Origin: Glandiceps talaboti
Lineage: Eukaryota > Hemichordata > Enteropneusta > Spengelidae
Direction of reading: 5' to 3'
Assembly (NCBI RefSeq): GCF_964340395.1
Contig: NC_135549.1
Location: forward strand, 34,391,832-34,455,831
DNA length: 64,000 bases
The position numbers were made by a program, and so were the translations under genes. The stretch's first letter is position 1. Every line of letters starts with the position of its first letter. Under the pieces are notes generated by a model. It ran no database searches. It worked only from the letters and a program-made list of their open reading frames with translations, and was not told where the DNA came from. This document shows positions 36,700-51,300 of the stretch, in pieces.

Positions 36700-37224
36700 A
36701 AATGTATCACGCGTCATTTATATACCCAACCCAAGATGTTAGATTCCTATCGAGAACCATGAACCAATCAGACCAAGAGGATCAAAATTTTCCTCTACCC
36801 CTCCAGGTGCACTTTAAAGGTGGTGGCAGGGAAAACTATTGTGTTTGTAAGACTAGTTGGTGTTGTTTGTTTCAAATTGGTCAATCACTTGACAAGGAGT
36901 ACACGTGTTACATTTGACAGACAACCAATCAAAAGTCCAGAGTTGATTTCTCCACATTCTTTTATTTTACAGGAATACAAACTTATGTAACGTACACAGG
37001 GGTTGCACACTGTGTAATGAAGGTATAGACTGTAGCGTTCCTCGCTAAATGCGTGCAATGACGGATAAGCACCGGTATTGTTGATGAATTATGAATGTAT
37101 GTGTCGACCCCCGTTTGAATGAAAGTGTAATGTATAAAATTATGTGAAAACCAGGACGTGGTGACGGGGGCTATTGTCTTGGAATAAGGTGTTGCATTTT
37201 GTTACTAATTACTCAACTCGTTGA

Positions 37225-37990
37225 CATATAGTTTATTTATTTATTTCACGGAAGGCCGGCAAGTCCCATTTACAGGCTCCTAAAAATGCAAAATTCAAGA
37301 ATACAAAACACACAAGCATATCAAACAAACAAAACTAACTTAATGCACATTAAAAACACATTACGAGGCAAATATATAAAATCAATATTGTCAGGTGGAC
37401 AATCTGGAAAATTAAAATTGATACATTAAAGTCAATATTCAAAATACTACAACAAAGACCACTATACGTTATACGTTATTATACATGTACATCTGTGAAC
37501 GGCACAGTGTTTAAAAACATTAAATTTACTGGCATCAGGTTTGTAAACTTTCTAGTTCTCTGATCCGGCCTAGGTAGAACTTTAAAATGTAACTTGAAGA
37601 GAATATACGGACTATCATAAACATTACTTACACACTCGTATAAGAATACCATGTCTAAGAACATCCTCCGTCGCGCTGAGAGGGGATTGGCAAATCGAAA
37701 AACCTGCATAAATGTGCATATTGTGACGGTTAAAAATGATTCCGTTTAATGAATTTTCCAGAACCCTTTCAATGCTAGCCTGTGGTTTATTTTGGCAAGG
37801 TGACCAAATGATTGAGCCCTATTCCAGAATACTCTCCATGGGTGATCAAGGGATGCTGTTCCTGCGCCAAACCACAATTGAATGGGGTTGGCTAAGTATC
37901 TCCAAGTATAGATTACGATCCAACCTCTCCTTGCAAATCCCACACTTATTTGTAAAGAAATCTCTAATTATGTATGAACACTGAAGTCGA
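37225..37990 (-). mobile_element. Degenerate LINE 3' fragment (jockey/CR1-like C terminus)
   Basis: On the minus strand a frame reads ARRRMFLDMVFLYECVSNVY, then DSPYILFKLHFKVLPRPDQR, a pattern like the conserved C-terminal 'RR..fD..fLy...n...dsp.LL..i.f.vP' segment of jockey/CR1-type reverse transcriptases. It is followed by an (AAAT)n-like tail at 37229-37245. Stops and frameshifts interrupt it. Clade assignment is tentative. Confidence 0.45.
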
Positions 37991-37994
37991 TTAA

Positions 37995-38570
37995 CACTGT
38001 TATTTTATACTAGTGTATCATACATTTGTACATCTCCAGAATACGGGAAGTATACCATATAACTGCACAAATGAAAATCAGCGACAACGTTTTTTTTGTG
38101 AGCTTGAAGGGAAGAGGGAACTGGGAAACAATTTGTACAAAATATTTTCTCATCAGCCCCAACCCCTTCCCTAAGTTCTGTTCGTTCCCTCGGTTTGTAT
38201 TTGCGCGGAAATGTAATTCAGGCCAGATATACTCTCTGTCTAAAATAGGTGGAACAACATTATCCACATATTAGGGCAAGAAATGGCAAGACAACTAGTT
38301 TATTAACTGTGGAAAGCTTCATAAGACAGTTGATTTCTCGGGATTCAATTACGATATGAGCAGTGAAATTTTTGGTCGCTTCTTTCTGTCTGCGAGGAGG
38401 ATTTAATTTAGAAGTGTTTAAGACGATTTTTATGAAGATAGCACACTCGAGTAAACATATAACTATCAATCCAGCAATATATACCAATGACAACTGTCTG
38501 TCAAACGTGTCACATGTACTGATTGCTTTGTTAAATGAAAATAGCATTTCATTGAGACACTAACCCGCCC
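37995..38570. other. No recognised feature
   Basis: Short open frames on both strands lack splice or compositional support. Confidence 0.35.
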
Positions 38571-38576
38571 CTGTGT

Positions 38577-38938
38577 ATGGTGTCCAATCCATGACAAAAT
38601 TACAACTCCTCATTTTGCTATTCTTATTTCAATTTTACAACTCAAATATCTATTTTTCTGTTCTATATTCCATTTTACAATTCGTCATTCCAAAGCTGAA
38701 TGCAATTAAACAACTGAACTTTCATTTCTGAATGAAATTTTACAACTCAACGTTAACTTTCCATTTTTTAATTTTGTATTCTATTTTCCATGTTTAATTC
38801 TGTATTCTATTGTACAGTTCGACATTCGATTACTCTGCTTCCTGTTTTCATTCGACTACTCATTCTTCTAAACCCAATTTCACAGTTACACATTTGATTT
38901 CAGGGTTCCACTATTCGACATTCTATTTCTCAGTTCAA
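38577..38938. repeat. Dispersed repeat, copy 2 of 23449-23805
   Basis: Nearly identical to 23449-23805 except for small indels such as an extra 'cgttaac'. It ends abruptly where the second repeat family begins. Confidence 0.9.
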
Positions 38939-39135
38939 CTGCATAGTATAATTGTCTCTCAATTCTGGTATTTTATTACCATATTCAAGCATAAATTGTA
39001 CGACTTTAAATTATGGCTATGGTTTAATATTATATGCCTCTAAATGGCCTCCTACATTGTCTTATTTTCGAACACGTTACAATAGTTTTCACTTTTTGGG
39101 GTGTCTCCTCCCAATCAGTAGCAATCAGAGTGATA
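38939..39135. repeat. Dispersed repeat, copy 2 of 12308-12490
   Basis: Matches 12308-12490 block by block. Its exact abutment to the preceding repeat suggests a composite element or an insertion of one in the other. Confidence 0.8.
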
Positions 39136-39139
39136 TAAC

Positions 39140-40036
39140 ATGAACGGCTTCTTATTTTTTCTGGCCTTATGTCCGTTTTCTATTTTTTCTTGGCTTGATA
39201 CTGATATTTCTCAACTCACCAAATGAGCACATGCTCTTTTTTTAGCAGTTTGTCTGTCAATCTTTTTTTTTCAAGTTTTCCATTGTACCAAACAGGTTGT
39301 TGATCCTTGTCCTACAGTTACTATTAAATTACATTGAACTCACTCCCTAATTATATTCGTTTCGTCTTTCGTCGACATTAGAACGCGTTGTCTCGCGACT
39401 TCGTTCCATTTGACTCCACAGTGATGTGTAGAATTGTATTGCAGGTAGCGAGAATTGTATTTGTGAACTCATTAGAGTTTATCGGGGCGGGGTCACTTTT
39501 TTCATGCATGGTAGAGGAGGTGGGTCAGAATATTTTGTGCAATGATTTGAGGGGGCTCGAAGGGGGGTCTATATTTCCCATGCCTCGGTCTTTTGCAAAA
39601 CATCTGTCTCCCCCCCCCCCCGTAATTTCTGTCCAGTCCCTAACGTGTATCTAAACCTCTCTAATATAAATAATCGAAATACGTAGTAAAATACGGGGCC
39701 GGGCGTTTCGTTACATTGTCATTATTTGTATACATTTACTACCAACCAGATAAAGTGACTCTACGCTCCTACGCAGCATTACTGTAAAAAAGTCGACCTC
39801 CACAACTTCCGGTCAAACTTTTCCACGTAGCATTATATCACCTCACCGATGCGTAGGAGTTTGCGGTCGAGAGCTGAGCGTTGCTCGCCGCCTTCCAACT
39901 ACTATATGTGCTTTCGAATTTTGGAACCTTTTTGACAACTGGTCACTGGAGATAAGAACTATGGACTTGTGGAACGTAACGGAAATTTAAGGAACAACGA
40001 TGAACACAGCACACAGCGAACCTCCTTTGAAACAAC
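39140..40036 (+). promoter_or_regulatory. Upstream region of the 597-residue gene
   Basis: CpG density rises in 39360-39960 compared with the AT-rich surroundings, consistent with a promoter and 5' UTR. No TATA box or initiator was identified with confidence. Confidence 0.3.
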
Positions 40037-40068
40037 AACAAAAAACAACAACAACAACAACAACAGTA
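40037..40068. repeat. (CAA)n microsatellite in 5' leader
   Basis: CAA triplets with one short interruption about 70 bp before the ATG at 40140. Confidence 0.9.
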
Positions 40069-40139
40069 ACGTTGTATTGGTGTTGATTATTATCTAAAAT
40101 GAAACAAAACTCTAGAGATACAGACCTAGAAGCTCGAAG

Positions 40140-41933
40140 ATGTCACTAATGCAAGCTATCCTGATGTGTTTGATGCTGTTATCTGAAAGTGGTTGCTGTA
40201 TGGATATCCTACAAGAGTTTGGTAAGCAGTGGAAAGAGCGAACCAACGAAGATACATATATCATAACATCAGAACAAGCCGATGATTTTCTAGAAAGTGT
40301 AGAATTTGACGAAACTCAAATAAGAAGTCTGGAAGAAATCAAGCTGTGGCCAGATGCCCATCGATATTTTCCTCTTGCTTTTCAATTCGATTATAGCATC
40401 AAAAAGAAACCCAAATATATTCCAACTCCATTGGATCTCTGCAGTATTCGAGAAAATCTCGGTATACAGAGAAAAGACGTTTGTTCACCACAACAGTTGT
40501 TCAGTATTTATCACAAGTCTTTGGAAAATGATGGTTTCTATGGCGACGACTTGACAGATGCTGTATCGTTGTTGTACCATTTCATTACTTGTCAGTTAAG
40601 TCCTAATTCGATAGATGCTGAGTTACAACATTGTCCCAATCCATGTCGTGGTAATCCGTGTGCGTACGTCACCAATGCTTTACCCCGTAGTTGTTTTGTG
40701 ATCAAAAGCATTGGTGACTCTGATTTACTAAGCGCTAATCGAGATTTCGCCTGTAAATGTAAACGGCATTATGGTTTACCATTTGAGCGATTCGATTCCA
40801 AGAATATTCACAAAATGCGTAGGAAATTACGATCTGAAGAATTTCGAGAAGCAATGCAAACCTGTGATCACACAAAGTCAGCGCCAGAGACTATAGCAAA
40901 TGGATTCCACTTTCGTCGCCTAGAAGATATTCGTACATTCCCGGAAGCATTCTTGAATTTCCCGAAAACTTTCGATTTTAATATAAAAAGCGACGATGTT
41001 GAAAGAAGATTCTTGGAAATTTGCGCCCATTTTCGACGACTTGAAAATGAGCAGGACGTAAGAGTCAGCCTGTGTACAGCACCAGATATCATCAACTTAT
41101 TTTCTTCTCGTTTGAACGGTCTTGGTTACACCAACGACAGGTTTCAAGATGCTGTTTCGTTACTTCTTTCTTTTGAAATATGCGCAGGTTCAGAAGAAAC
41201 AAGGTATGATTACTTTCAGCCCCAATACTGCCCTAATCCATGTGTTACTAATCCGTGTAAAGAAGATGAACATGCACTTGATGATGGTTGCTATAGTTTT
41301 CCTGATGTTGCTAGGTGGAGGTCAATGGAAGAACGTGAATTGAGGTATAGTGGGAAAGTTGCCAACCGACTTTGGTCGTGTAAATGCGAAAAGGGCTACG
41401 GACATTTAGTAAATACTGAAAACGAAGACACTTACATGGATTCAATTCATAAATGTACTGATGTCTATGGCGATTGTTGGAAATATGAATGTCCAATGGA
41501 TGGTCTCTGTGTAGATATCGGCAACGCAGTTCAATGCAAGTATTGTCAGTCTTCCCCCTGTAGGAATGCTGGTACATGTACAGAAGAAGCCTACAGCTAC
41601 GAGTGCCGTTGCGTGGACGGCTATACAGGACCGAACTGTGAAGACGAGATCTCAGAAAACTGGGGAGAATGGGGTCTCTGGTCTACGTGTTCTGAATCAT
41701 GCGGACCAGGGTTGATTGTAAGAAGTCGTAAGTGCATATCGGGTAAATGTCTCGGCAAGGAAGAGAGGATGTCAGCTAAGTGTGACAAGTGTGAGTCCGA
41801 AGGGGGCGATCAGACTTATGAATATTACGATTATTATGATTATAGCTATGGTTATTTCACTCATGGCAGAGTTTCAGCAATGTTTGTGATAGCAATGTCA
41901 ATAACTCTCCCCGTCTTTCACACAGTGATTTGA
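40140..41933 (+). CDS. Secreted/surface protein: duplicated Cys-rich module + EGF + TSP1, 597 aa
   Basis: Single uninterrupted 597-codon frame. Residues 1-20 are a signal peptide. Residues ~64-242 and ~261-439 are two copies of one module: an LEEI/LEDI..P.AF..FP start, a paired-Cys helical part with DAVSLL, then CPNPC..NPC (165 and 364, 199 residues apart) and a CKC EGF-like end. An EGF-like domain follows (C469-C500, CRCVDGYTGPNC), then a thrombospondin type 1 repeat (about 508-548, WGLWSTCSESCGPG). A Tyr/Asp-rich stretch (560-572) and a hydrophobic C-terminal 20 residues after HGR suggest a GPI-anchor signal or a tail anchor. EGF and TSP1 point to an extracellular adhesion or matrix role. 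The N-terminal module is not one I recognise. Lack of introns may mean a single-exon gene or an old retrocopy. Confidence 0.9.
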   Translation: MSLMQAILMCLMLLSESGCCMDILQEFGKQWKERTNEDTYIITSEQADDFLESVEFDETQIRSLEEIKLWPDAHRYFPLAFQFDYSIKKKPKYIPTPLDLCSIRENLGIQRKDVCSPQQLFSIYHKSLENDGFYGDDLTDAVSLLYHFITCQLSPNSIDAELQHCPNPCRGNPCAYVTNALPRSCFVIKSIGDSDLLSANRDFACKCKRHYGLPFERFDSKNIHKMRRKLRSEEFREAMQTCDHTKSAPETIANGFHFRRLEDIRTFPEAFLNFPKTFDFNIKSDDVERRFLEICAHFRRLENEQDVRVSLCTAPDIINLFSSRLNGLGYTNDRFQDAVSLLLSFEICAGSEETRYDYFQPQYCPNPCVTNPCKEDEHALDDGCYSFPDVARWRSMEERELRYSGKVANRLWSCKCEKGYGHLVNTENEDTYMDSIHKCTDVYGDCWKYECPMDGLCVDIGNAVQCKYCQSSPCRNAGTCTEEAYSYECRCVDGYTGPNCEDEISENWGEWGLWSTCSESCGPGLIVRSRKCISGKCLGKEERMSAKCDKCESEGGDQTYEYYDYYDYSYGYFTHGRVSAMFVIAMSITLPVFHTVI

Positions 41934-42324
41934 ATTTGATAGAACAGTTATAAGTTCGCGTCATATGCTTGTTATTTCCAACTGTGTATGTTAGCGAGAG
42001 AACGGGAAAACATTAATTCTACTTATTCTCGTCAATTAATACAAAGTATTGACGATTTTGGTGATTGTTTCATATATGTAGTGGATAGAACAACGAAAAC
42101 AAGTGATGCTATTATAATGCCAACATCTACTCAGTGAGGCAGGAAAAACAAAGGACTTTGAAGCAAATGAGAATAGGGGGCACTCTTCTATTAAATGTAA
42201 TATGTAAGAAATATTTGGTGTACGTGGATTATGCATACAGATACACGCTTCACGTCACTGGCAACCTTTGCCTATCTCAACACCAAACACAAAAAGAATA
42301 TTATTTACTCTGATGAACAGCTAT
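41934..42324. other. 3' flank of the 597-residue gene; no feature
   Basis: AT-rich; no canonical AATAAA seen close to the stop codon. The minisatellite begins within 400 bp. Confidence 0.4.
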
Positions 42325-45300
42325 AATATATCCCTATCAATGGTAACTGTTGTACCTGAATGATAAGTGAATAATCCTATCCCTATCAATGGTAACTGTT
42401 GTACCTGAATGATGAGTGAATAATCCTATCCCTACCAATGGTAACTATTGTACCTGAATGATAAATGAATAATCCTATCCCTATCAATGTTAACTAATGT
42501 ACCTGAATGATAAGTGAATAATCCTATCCCTATCAATGGTAACTGTTGTACCTGAATGATAAGTGAATAATCCTATCCCTATCAATGGTAACTGTTGTAC
42601 CTGAATGATAAGTGAATTATCCTATCCCTATCAATGGTAACTATTGTACCTGAATGATAAGTGAATAATCCTATCCCTATCAATGGTAACTATTGTACCT
42701 GAATGATAAGTGAATAATCCTATCCCTATCAATGGTAACTATTGTACCTGAATGATAAGTGAATAATCATATCCCTATCAATGGTAACTATTGTACCTGA
42801 ATGATAAGTGAATAATCCTATCCCTATCAATGGTAACTATTGTACCTGAATGATAAGTGAATAATCCTATCCCTATCAATGGTAACTATTGTACCTGAAT
42901 GATAAGTGAATAATCCTATCCCTATCAATGGTAACTATTGTACCTGAATGATAAGTGAATAATCCTATCCCTATCAATGGTAACTGTTGTACCTGAATGA
43001 TAAGTGAATAATCCTATCCCTATCAATGGCAACTATTGTACCTGAATGATAAGTGAATAATCACATCCCTATCAATGGTAACTGTTGTACCTGAATGATA
43101 AGTGAATAATCCTATCTCTATCAATGGTAACTATTGTACCTGAATGATAAGTGAATAATCATATCCCTATCAATGGTAACTATTGTACCTGAATGATAAG
43201 TGAATAATCCTATCCCTATCAATGGTAACTGTTGTACCTGAATGATAAGTGAATTATCCTATCCCTATCAATGGTAACTATTGTACCTGAATGATAAGTG
43301 AATAATCCTATCCCTATCAATGGTAACTGTTGTACCTGAATTATAAGTGAATAATCCTATCCCTATCAATGGTAACTGTTGTACCTGAATGATAAGTGAA
43401 TAATCCTATCCCTATCAATGGCAACTATTGTACCTGAATGATAAGTGAATAATCCTATCCCTATCAATGGTAACTGTTGTACCTGAATGATAAGTGAATT
43501 ATCCTATCCCTATCAATGGCAACTATTATACCTGAATGATAAGTGAATAATCCTATCTCTATCAATGGTAACTGTTGTACCTGAGTGATAAGTGAATACT
43601 CCTATCCCTATCAATGGTAACTATTGTACCTGAATGATAAGTGAATACTCCTATCCCTATCAATGGCAACTATTGTACCTGAATGATAAGTGAATAATCA
43701 TATCCCTATCAATGGTAACTATTGTACCTGAATGATAAGTGAATAATCCTATCCCTATCAATGGTAACTATTGTACCTGAATGATAAGTGAATAATCATA
43801 TCCCTATCAATGGTAACTATTGTACCTGAATGATAAGTGAATAATCCTATCCCTATCAATGGTAACTATTGTACCTGAATGATAAGTGAATAATCCTATC
43901 CCTATCAATGGTAACTATTGTACCTGAATGATAAGTGAATAATCCTATCCCTATCAATGGTAACTATTGTACCTGAATGATAAGTGAATAATCCTATCCC
44001 TATCAATGGTAACTATTGTACCTGAATGATAAGTGAATAATCCTATCCCTATCAATGGTAACTGTTGTACCTGAATGATAAGTGAATAATCCTATCCCTA
44101 TCAATGGCAACTATTGTACCTGAATGATAAGTGAATAATCACATCCCTATCAATGGTAACTGTTGTACCTGAATGATAAGTGAATAATCCTATCTCTATC
44201 AATGGTAACTATTGTACCTGAATGATAAGTGAATAATCCTATCCCTATCAATGGTAACTATTGTACCTGAATGATAAGTGAATAATCCTATCCCTATCAA
44301 TGGTAACTGTTGTACCTGAATGATAAGTGAATAATCCTATCCCTATCAATGGTAACTGTTGTACCTGAATGATAAGTGAATAATCCTATCCCTATCAATG
44401 GTAACTGTTGTACCTGAATGATAAGTGAATAATCCTATCCCTATCAATGGTAACTGTTGTACCTGAATGATAAGTGAATAATCCTATCCCTATCAATGGT
44501 AACTGTTGTACCTGAATGATAAGTGAATAATCCTATCCCTATCAATGGTAACTGTTGTACCTGAATGATAAGTGAATTATCCTATCTCTAACAATGGTAA
44601 CTGTTGTACCTGAATGATAAGTGAATAATCCTATCCCTATCAATGGTAACTGTTGTACCTGGATGATAAGTGAATTATCCTATCCCTATCAATGGTAACT
44701 ATTGTACCTGAATGATAAGTGAATAATAACATCCCTATCAATGGTAACTATTGTACCTGAATGATAAGTGAATTATCCTATCCCTATCAATGGTAACTGT
44801 TGTACCTGAATGATAAGTGAATAATCCTATCCCTATCAATGGTAACTGTTGTACCTGAATGATGAGTGAATAATCCTATCCCTATCAATGGTAACTGTTA
44901 TACCTGAATGATGAGTGAATAATCCTATCCCTATCAATGGTAACTGTTGTACCTGAATGATAAGTGAATAATCCTATCCCTATCAATGGTAACTGTTGTA
45001 CCTGAATGATAAGTGAATAATCCTATCCCTATCAATGGTAACTGTTGTACCTGAATGATAAGTGAATAATCCTATCTCTATCAATGGTAACTATTGTACC
45101 TAAAAGATAAGTGAATAATCCTATCCCTATCAATGGTAACTGTTGTACCTGAATGATGAGTGAATAATCCTATCCCTATCAATGGTAACTGTTGTACCTG
45201 AATGATAAGTGAATAATCCTATCCCTATCAATGGTAACTGTTGTACCTGAATGATAAGTGAATAATCCTATCCCTATCAATGGTAACTGTTGTACCTGAA

Positions 45301-48300
45301 TGATAAGTGAATAATCCTATCTCTATCAATGGTAACTATTGTACCTAAAAGATAAGTGAATAATCCTATCCCTATCAATGGTAACTGTTGTACCTGAATG
45401 ATAAATGAATAATCCTATCTCTATCAATGGTAACTGTTGTACCTGAATGATAAGTGAATACTCCTATCCCTATCAATGGTAACTGTTTTACCTGAATGGT
45501 AAGTGTATAATCCTATCCCTATCAATGGTAACTGTTGTACCTGAATGATAAGTGAATACTCCTATCCCTATCAATGGTAACTGTTGTACCTGAATGATAA
45601 GTGAATAATCCTATCCCTATCAATGGTAACTGTTGTACCTGAATGATAAGTGAATACTCCTATCCCTATCAATGGTAACTGTTCTACCTTAATGATAAGT
45701 GTATAATCCTATCCCTATCAATGGTAACTGTTGTACCTGAATGATAAGTGAATAATCCTATCCCTATCAATGGTAACTGTTGTACCTGAATGATAAGTGA
45801 ATAATCCTATCTCTATCAATGGTAACTGTTGTACCTGAATGATAAGTGAATACTCCTATCCCTATCAATGGTAACTGTTTTACCTGAATGGTAAGTGTAT
45901 AATCCTATCCCTATCAATGGTAACTGTTGTACCTGAATGATAAGTGAATACTCCTATCCCTATCAATGGTAACTGTTGTACCTGAATGATAAGTGAATAA
46001 TCCTATCCCTATCAATGGTAACTGTTGTACCTGAATGATAAGTGAATACTCCTATCCCTATCAATGGTAACTGTTCTACCTTAATGATAAGTGTATAATC
46101 CTATCCCTATCAATGGTAACTGTTGTACCTGAACGATAAGTGAATAATCCTATCCCTATCAATGGCAACTATTGTACCTGAATGATAAGTGAATAATCCT
46201 ATCCCTATCAATGGTAACTGTTGTACCTGAATGATAAGTGAATACTCCTATCCCTATCAATGGTAACTGTTGTACCTGAATGATAAGTGTATAATCCTAT
46301 CCCTATCAATGGCAACTATTGTACCTGAATGATAAGTGAATAATCCTATCCCTATCAATGGTAACTGTTGTACCTGGATGATAAGTGAATAATCCTATCT
46401 CTATCAATGGTAACTGTTGTACCTGAATGATAAGTGAATAATCCTATCCCTATCAATGGTAACTGTTGTTCCTGAATGATAAGTGAATAATCCTATCCCT
46501 ATCAATGGTAACTGTTGTACCTGAATGATAAGTGAATTATCCTATCTCTAACAATGGTAACTATTGTACCTGAATGATAAGTGAATAATCCTATCCCTAT
46601 CAATGGTAACTGTTGTACCAGAATGGTAAGTGTATAATCATATCCCTATCAATGGTAACTGTTGTACCTGAATGAGAAATGTATAATCCTATCCCTATCA
46701 ATGGTAACTGTTGTACCTGAATGATAAGTGAATACTCATATCCCTATCAATGGTAACTATTGTACCTGAATGATAAGTGAATACTCCTATCCCTATCAAT
46801 GGTAACTGTTGTACCTGAATGATAAGTAAATACTCCTATCCCTATCAATGGCAACTATTGTACCTGAATGATAAGTGAATAATAACATCCCTATCAATGG
46901 TAACTGTTGTACCTGAATGATAAGTGAATAATCCTATCTCTATCAATGGCAACTATTGTACCTGAATGATAATTGAATAATCGTATCCCTATCAATGGTA
47001 ACTGTTGTACCTGAATGATAAGTGAATAATCCTATCCCTATCAATGGTAACTGTTGTACCTGAATGATAAGTGAATAATCCTATCTCTATCAATGGTAAC
47101 TGTTGTACCTGAATGATAAGTGAATACTCCTATCCCTATCAATGGTAACTGTTTTACCTGAATGGTAAGTGTATAATCCTATCCCTATCAATGGTAACTG
47201 TTGTACCTGAATGATAAGTGAATACTCCTATCCCTATCAATGGTAACTGTTGTACCTGAATGATAAGTGAATAATCCTATCCCTATCAATGGTAACTGTT
47301 GTACCTGAATGATAAGTGAATACTCCTATCCCTATCAATGGTAACTGTTCTACCTTAATGATAAGTGTATAATCCTATCCCTATCAATGGTAACTGTTGT
47401 ACCTGAACGATAAGTGAATAATCCTATCCCTATCAATGGCAACTATTGTACCTGAATGATAAGTGAATAATCCTATCCCTATCAATGGTAACTGTTGTAC
47501 CTGAATGATAAGTGAATACTCCTATCCCTATCAATGGTAACTGTTGTACCTGAATGATAAGTGTATAATCCTATCCCTATCAATGGCAACTATTGTACCT
47601 GAATGATAAGTGAATAATCCTATCCCTATCAATGGTAACTGTTGTACCTGGATGATAAGTGAATAATCCTATCTCTATCAATGGTAACTGTTGTACCTGA
47701 ATGATAAGTGAATAATCCTATCCCTATCAATGGTAACTGTTGTTCCTGAATGATAAGTGAATAATCCTATCCCTATCAATGGTAACTGTTGTACCTGAAT
47801 GATAAGTGAATTATCCTATCTCTAACAATGGTAACTATTGTACCTGAATGATAAGTGAATAATCCTATCCCTATCAATGGTAACTGTTGTACCAGAATGG
47901 TAAGTGTATAATCATATCCCTATCAATGGTAACTGTTGTACCTGAATGAGAAATGTATAATCCTATCCCTATCAATGGTAACTGTTGTACCTGAATGATA
48001 AGTGAATACTCATATCCCTATCAATGGTAACTATTGTACCTGAATGATAAGTGAATACTCCTATCCCTATCAATGGTAACTGTTGTACCTGAATGATAAG
48101 TAAATACTCCTATCCCTATCAATGGCAACTATTGTACCTGAATGATAAGTGAATAATAACATCCCTATCAATGGTAACTGTTGTACCTGGATGATAAGTG
48201 AATAATCCTATCTCTATCAATGGCAACTATTGTACCTGAATGATAATTGAATAATCGTATCCCTATCAATGGTAACTGTTTTACCTGAATGATAAGTTTA

Positions 48301-51300
48301 TAATCCTATCCCTAACAATGGTAACTATTGTACCTGAATGATAAGTGAATAATCCTATCCCTATCAATGGTAACTGTTGTACCAGAATGGTAAGTGTATA
48401 ATCATATCCCTATCAATGGTAACTGTTGTACCTGAATGAGAAATGTATAATCCTATCCCTATCAATGGCAACTATTGTACCTGAATGATAAGTGAATAAT
48501 CCTATCCCTATCAATGGTAACTATTGTAGCTGAATGATAATTGAATAATCGTATCCCTATCAATGGTAACTGTTGTACCTGAATGATAAGTGTATAATCC
48601 TATCCCTAACAATGGTAACTATTGTACCTGAATGATAAGTGAATAATCCTATCCCTATCAATGGTAACTGTTGTACCAGAATGGTAAGTGTATAATCATA
48701 TCCCTATCAATGGTAACTGTTGTACCTGAATGAGAAATGTATAATCCTATCCCTATCAATGGTAACTGTTGTACCTGAATGATAAGTGAATACTCATATC
48801 CCTATCAATGGTAACTATTGTACCTGAATGATAAGTGAATACTCCTATCCCTATCAATGGCAACTATTGTACCTGAATGATAAGTGAATAATAACATCCC
48901 TATCAATGGTAAATATTGTACCTGAATGATAAGTGAATAATCCTATCCCTATCAATGGCAACTGTTGTACCTGAATGATAAGTGGATAATCCTATCCCTA
49001 TCAATGGTAACTATTGTAGCTGAATGATAATTGAATAATCGTATCCCTATCAATGGTAACTGTTGTACCTGAATGATAAGTGTATAATCCTATCCCTATC
49101 AATGGCAACTGTTGTACCTGAATGATAAGTGGATAATCCTATCCCTATCAATGGTAACTATTGTAGCTGAATGATAATTGAATAATCGTATCCCTATCAA
49201 TGGTAACTGTTGTACCTGAATGATAAGTGTATAATCCTATCCCTATCAATGGCAACTATTGTACCTGAATGATAAGTGAATAATCACATCCCTATCAATG
49301 GAAACTATTGTACCTGAATGATAAGTGAATAATCCCATCCCTATCAATGGTAACTATTGTACCTGAATGATAAGTGAATAATCACATCCCTATCAATGGT
49401 AACTGTTGTACCTGAATGATGAGTGAATAATCCTATCCCTATCAATGGTAACTATTGTACCTGAATGATAAGTGAATAATCCTATCCCTATCAATGGTAA
49501 CTGTTGTACCTGAATGATAAGTGAATAATCCTATCCCTATCAATGGCAACTATTGTACCTGAATGATAAGTGAATAATCCTATCCCTATCAATGGTAACT
49601 GTTGTACCTGAATGATAAGTGAATACTCCTATCCCTATCAATGTTAACTAATGTACCTGAATGATAAGTGAATAATCCTATCCCTATCAATGGTAACTAT
49701 TGTACCTGAATGATAAGTGAATTATCCTATCTCTAACAATGGTAACTATTGTACCTGAATGATAAGTGAATAATCCTATCCCTATCAATGGTAACTATTG
49801 TACCTGAATGATAAGTGAATAATCCTATCCCTATCAATGGTAACTGTTGTACCTGAATAATAAGTGAATAATCCTATCCATATCAATGGTAACTGTTGTA
49901 CCTGAATGATAAGTGAATAATCCTATCCCTATCAATGGTAACTGTTGTACCTGAATGATAAGTGAATAATCCTATCCCTATCAATTGTAACTGTTGTACC
50001 TGAATAAAGTGAATTATCCTATCTCTAACAATGGTAACTGTTGTACCTGAATGATAAGTGAATTATCCTATCCCTATCAATGGTAACTATTGTACCTGAA
50101 TGATAAGTGAATAATCCTATCCCTATCAATGGTAACTGTTGTACCTGAATGATAAGTGAATATTCATATCCCTATCAATGATAACTATTGTACCTGAATG
50201 ATCAGTGAATAATCCTATCTCTATCAATGGTAACTATTGTACCTGAATGATAAGTGAATAATCACATCCCTATCAATGGTAACTATTGTACCTGAATGAT
50301 AAGTGTATAATCCTATCCCTATCAATGGCAACTATTGTACCTGAATGATAAGTGAATAATCACATCCCTATCAATGGTAACTGTTGTACCTGAATGATAA
50401 GTGAATTATCCTATCTCTAACAATGGTAACTATTGTACCTGAATGATAAGTGAATAATCACATCCCTATCAATGGTAACTATTGTACCTGAATGATAAGT
50501 GAATTATCCTATCCCTATCAATGGTAACTGTTGTACCTGAATGATAAGTGAATAATCCTATCCCTATCAATGGTAACTGTTGTACCTGAATGATAAGTGA
50601 ATAATCCTATCCCTATCAATGGTAACTGTTGTACCTGAATGATAAGTGAATTATCCTATCTCTAACAATGGTAACTATTGTACCTGAATGATAAGTGAAT
50701 ACTCCTATCCCTATCAATGGTAACTGTTGTAGCTGAATGATAAATGAATAATCGCATCCCTATCAATGGCAACTATTGTACCTGAATGATAAGTGAATTA
50801 TCCTATCTCCAACAATGGTAACTATTGTACCTGAATGATAAGTGAATAATCCTATCCCTATCAATGGTAACTGTTGTACCTGAATGATAAGTGAATAATC
50901 CTATCTCTATCAATGGTAACTGTTGTACCTGAATGATAAGTGAATAATCCTATCCCTATCAATGGTAACTGTTGTACCTGAATGATAAGTGAATAATCCT
51001 ATCCCTATTAATGGTAACTGTTGTACCTGAATGATAAGTGAATAATCCTATCCCTATCAATGGTAACTGTTGTACCTGAATGATAAGTGAATAATCCTAT
51101 CCCTATTAATGGCAACTATTGTACCTGAATAATAAGTGAATAATCCTATCCCTATCAATGGTAACTGTTGTACCTGAATGATAAGTGAATAATCCTATCC
51201 ATATCAATGGTAACTGTTGTACCTGAATGATAAGTGAATAATCCTATCCCTATCAATTGTAACTGTTGTACCTGAATAAAGTGAATTATCCTATCTCTAA

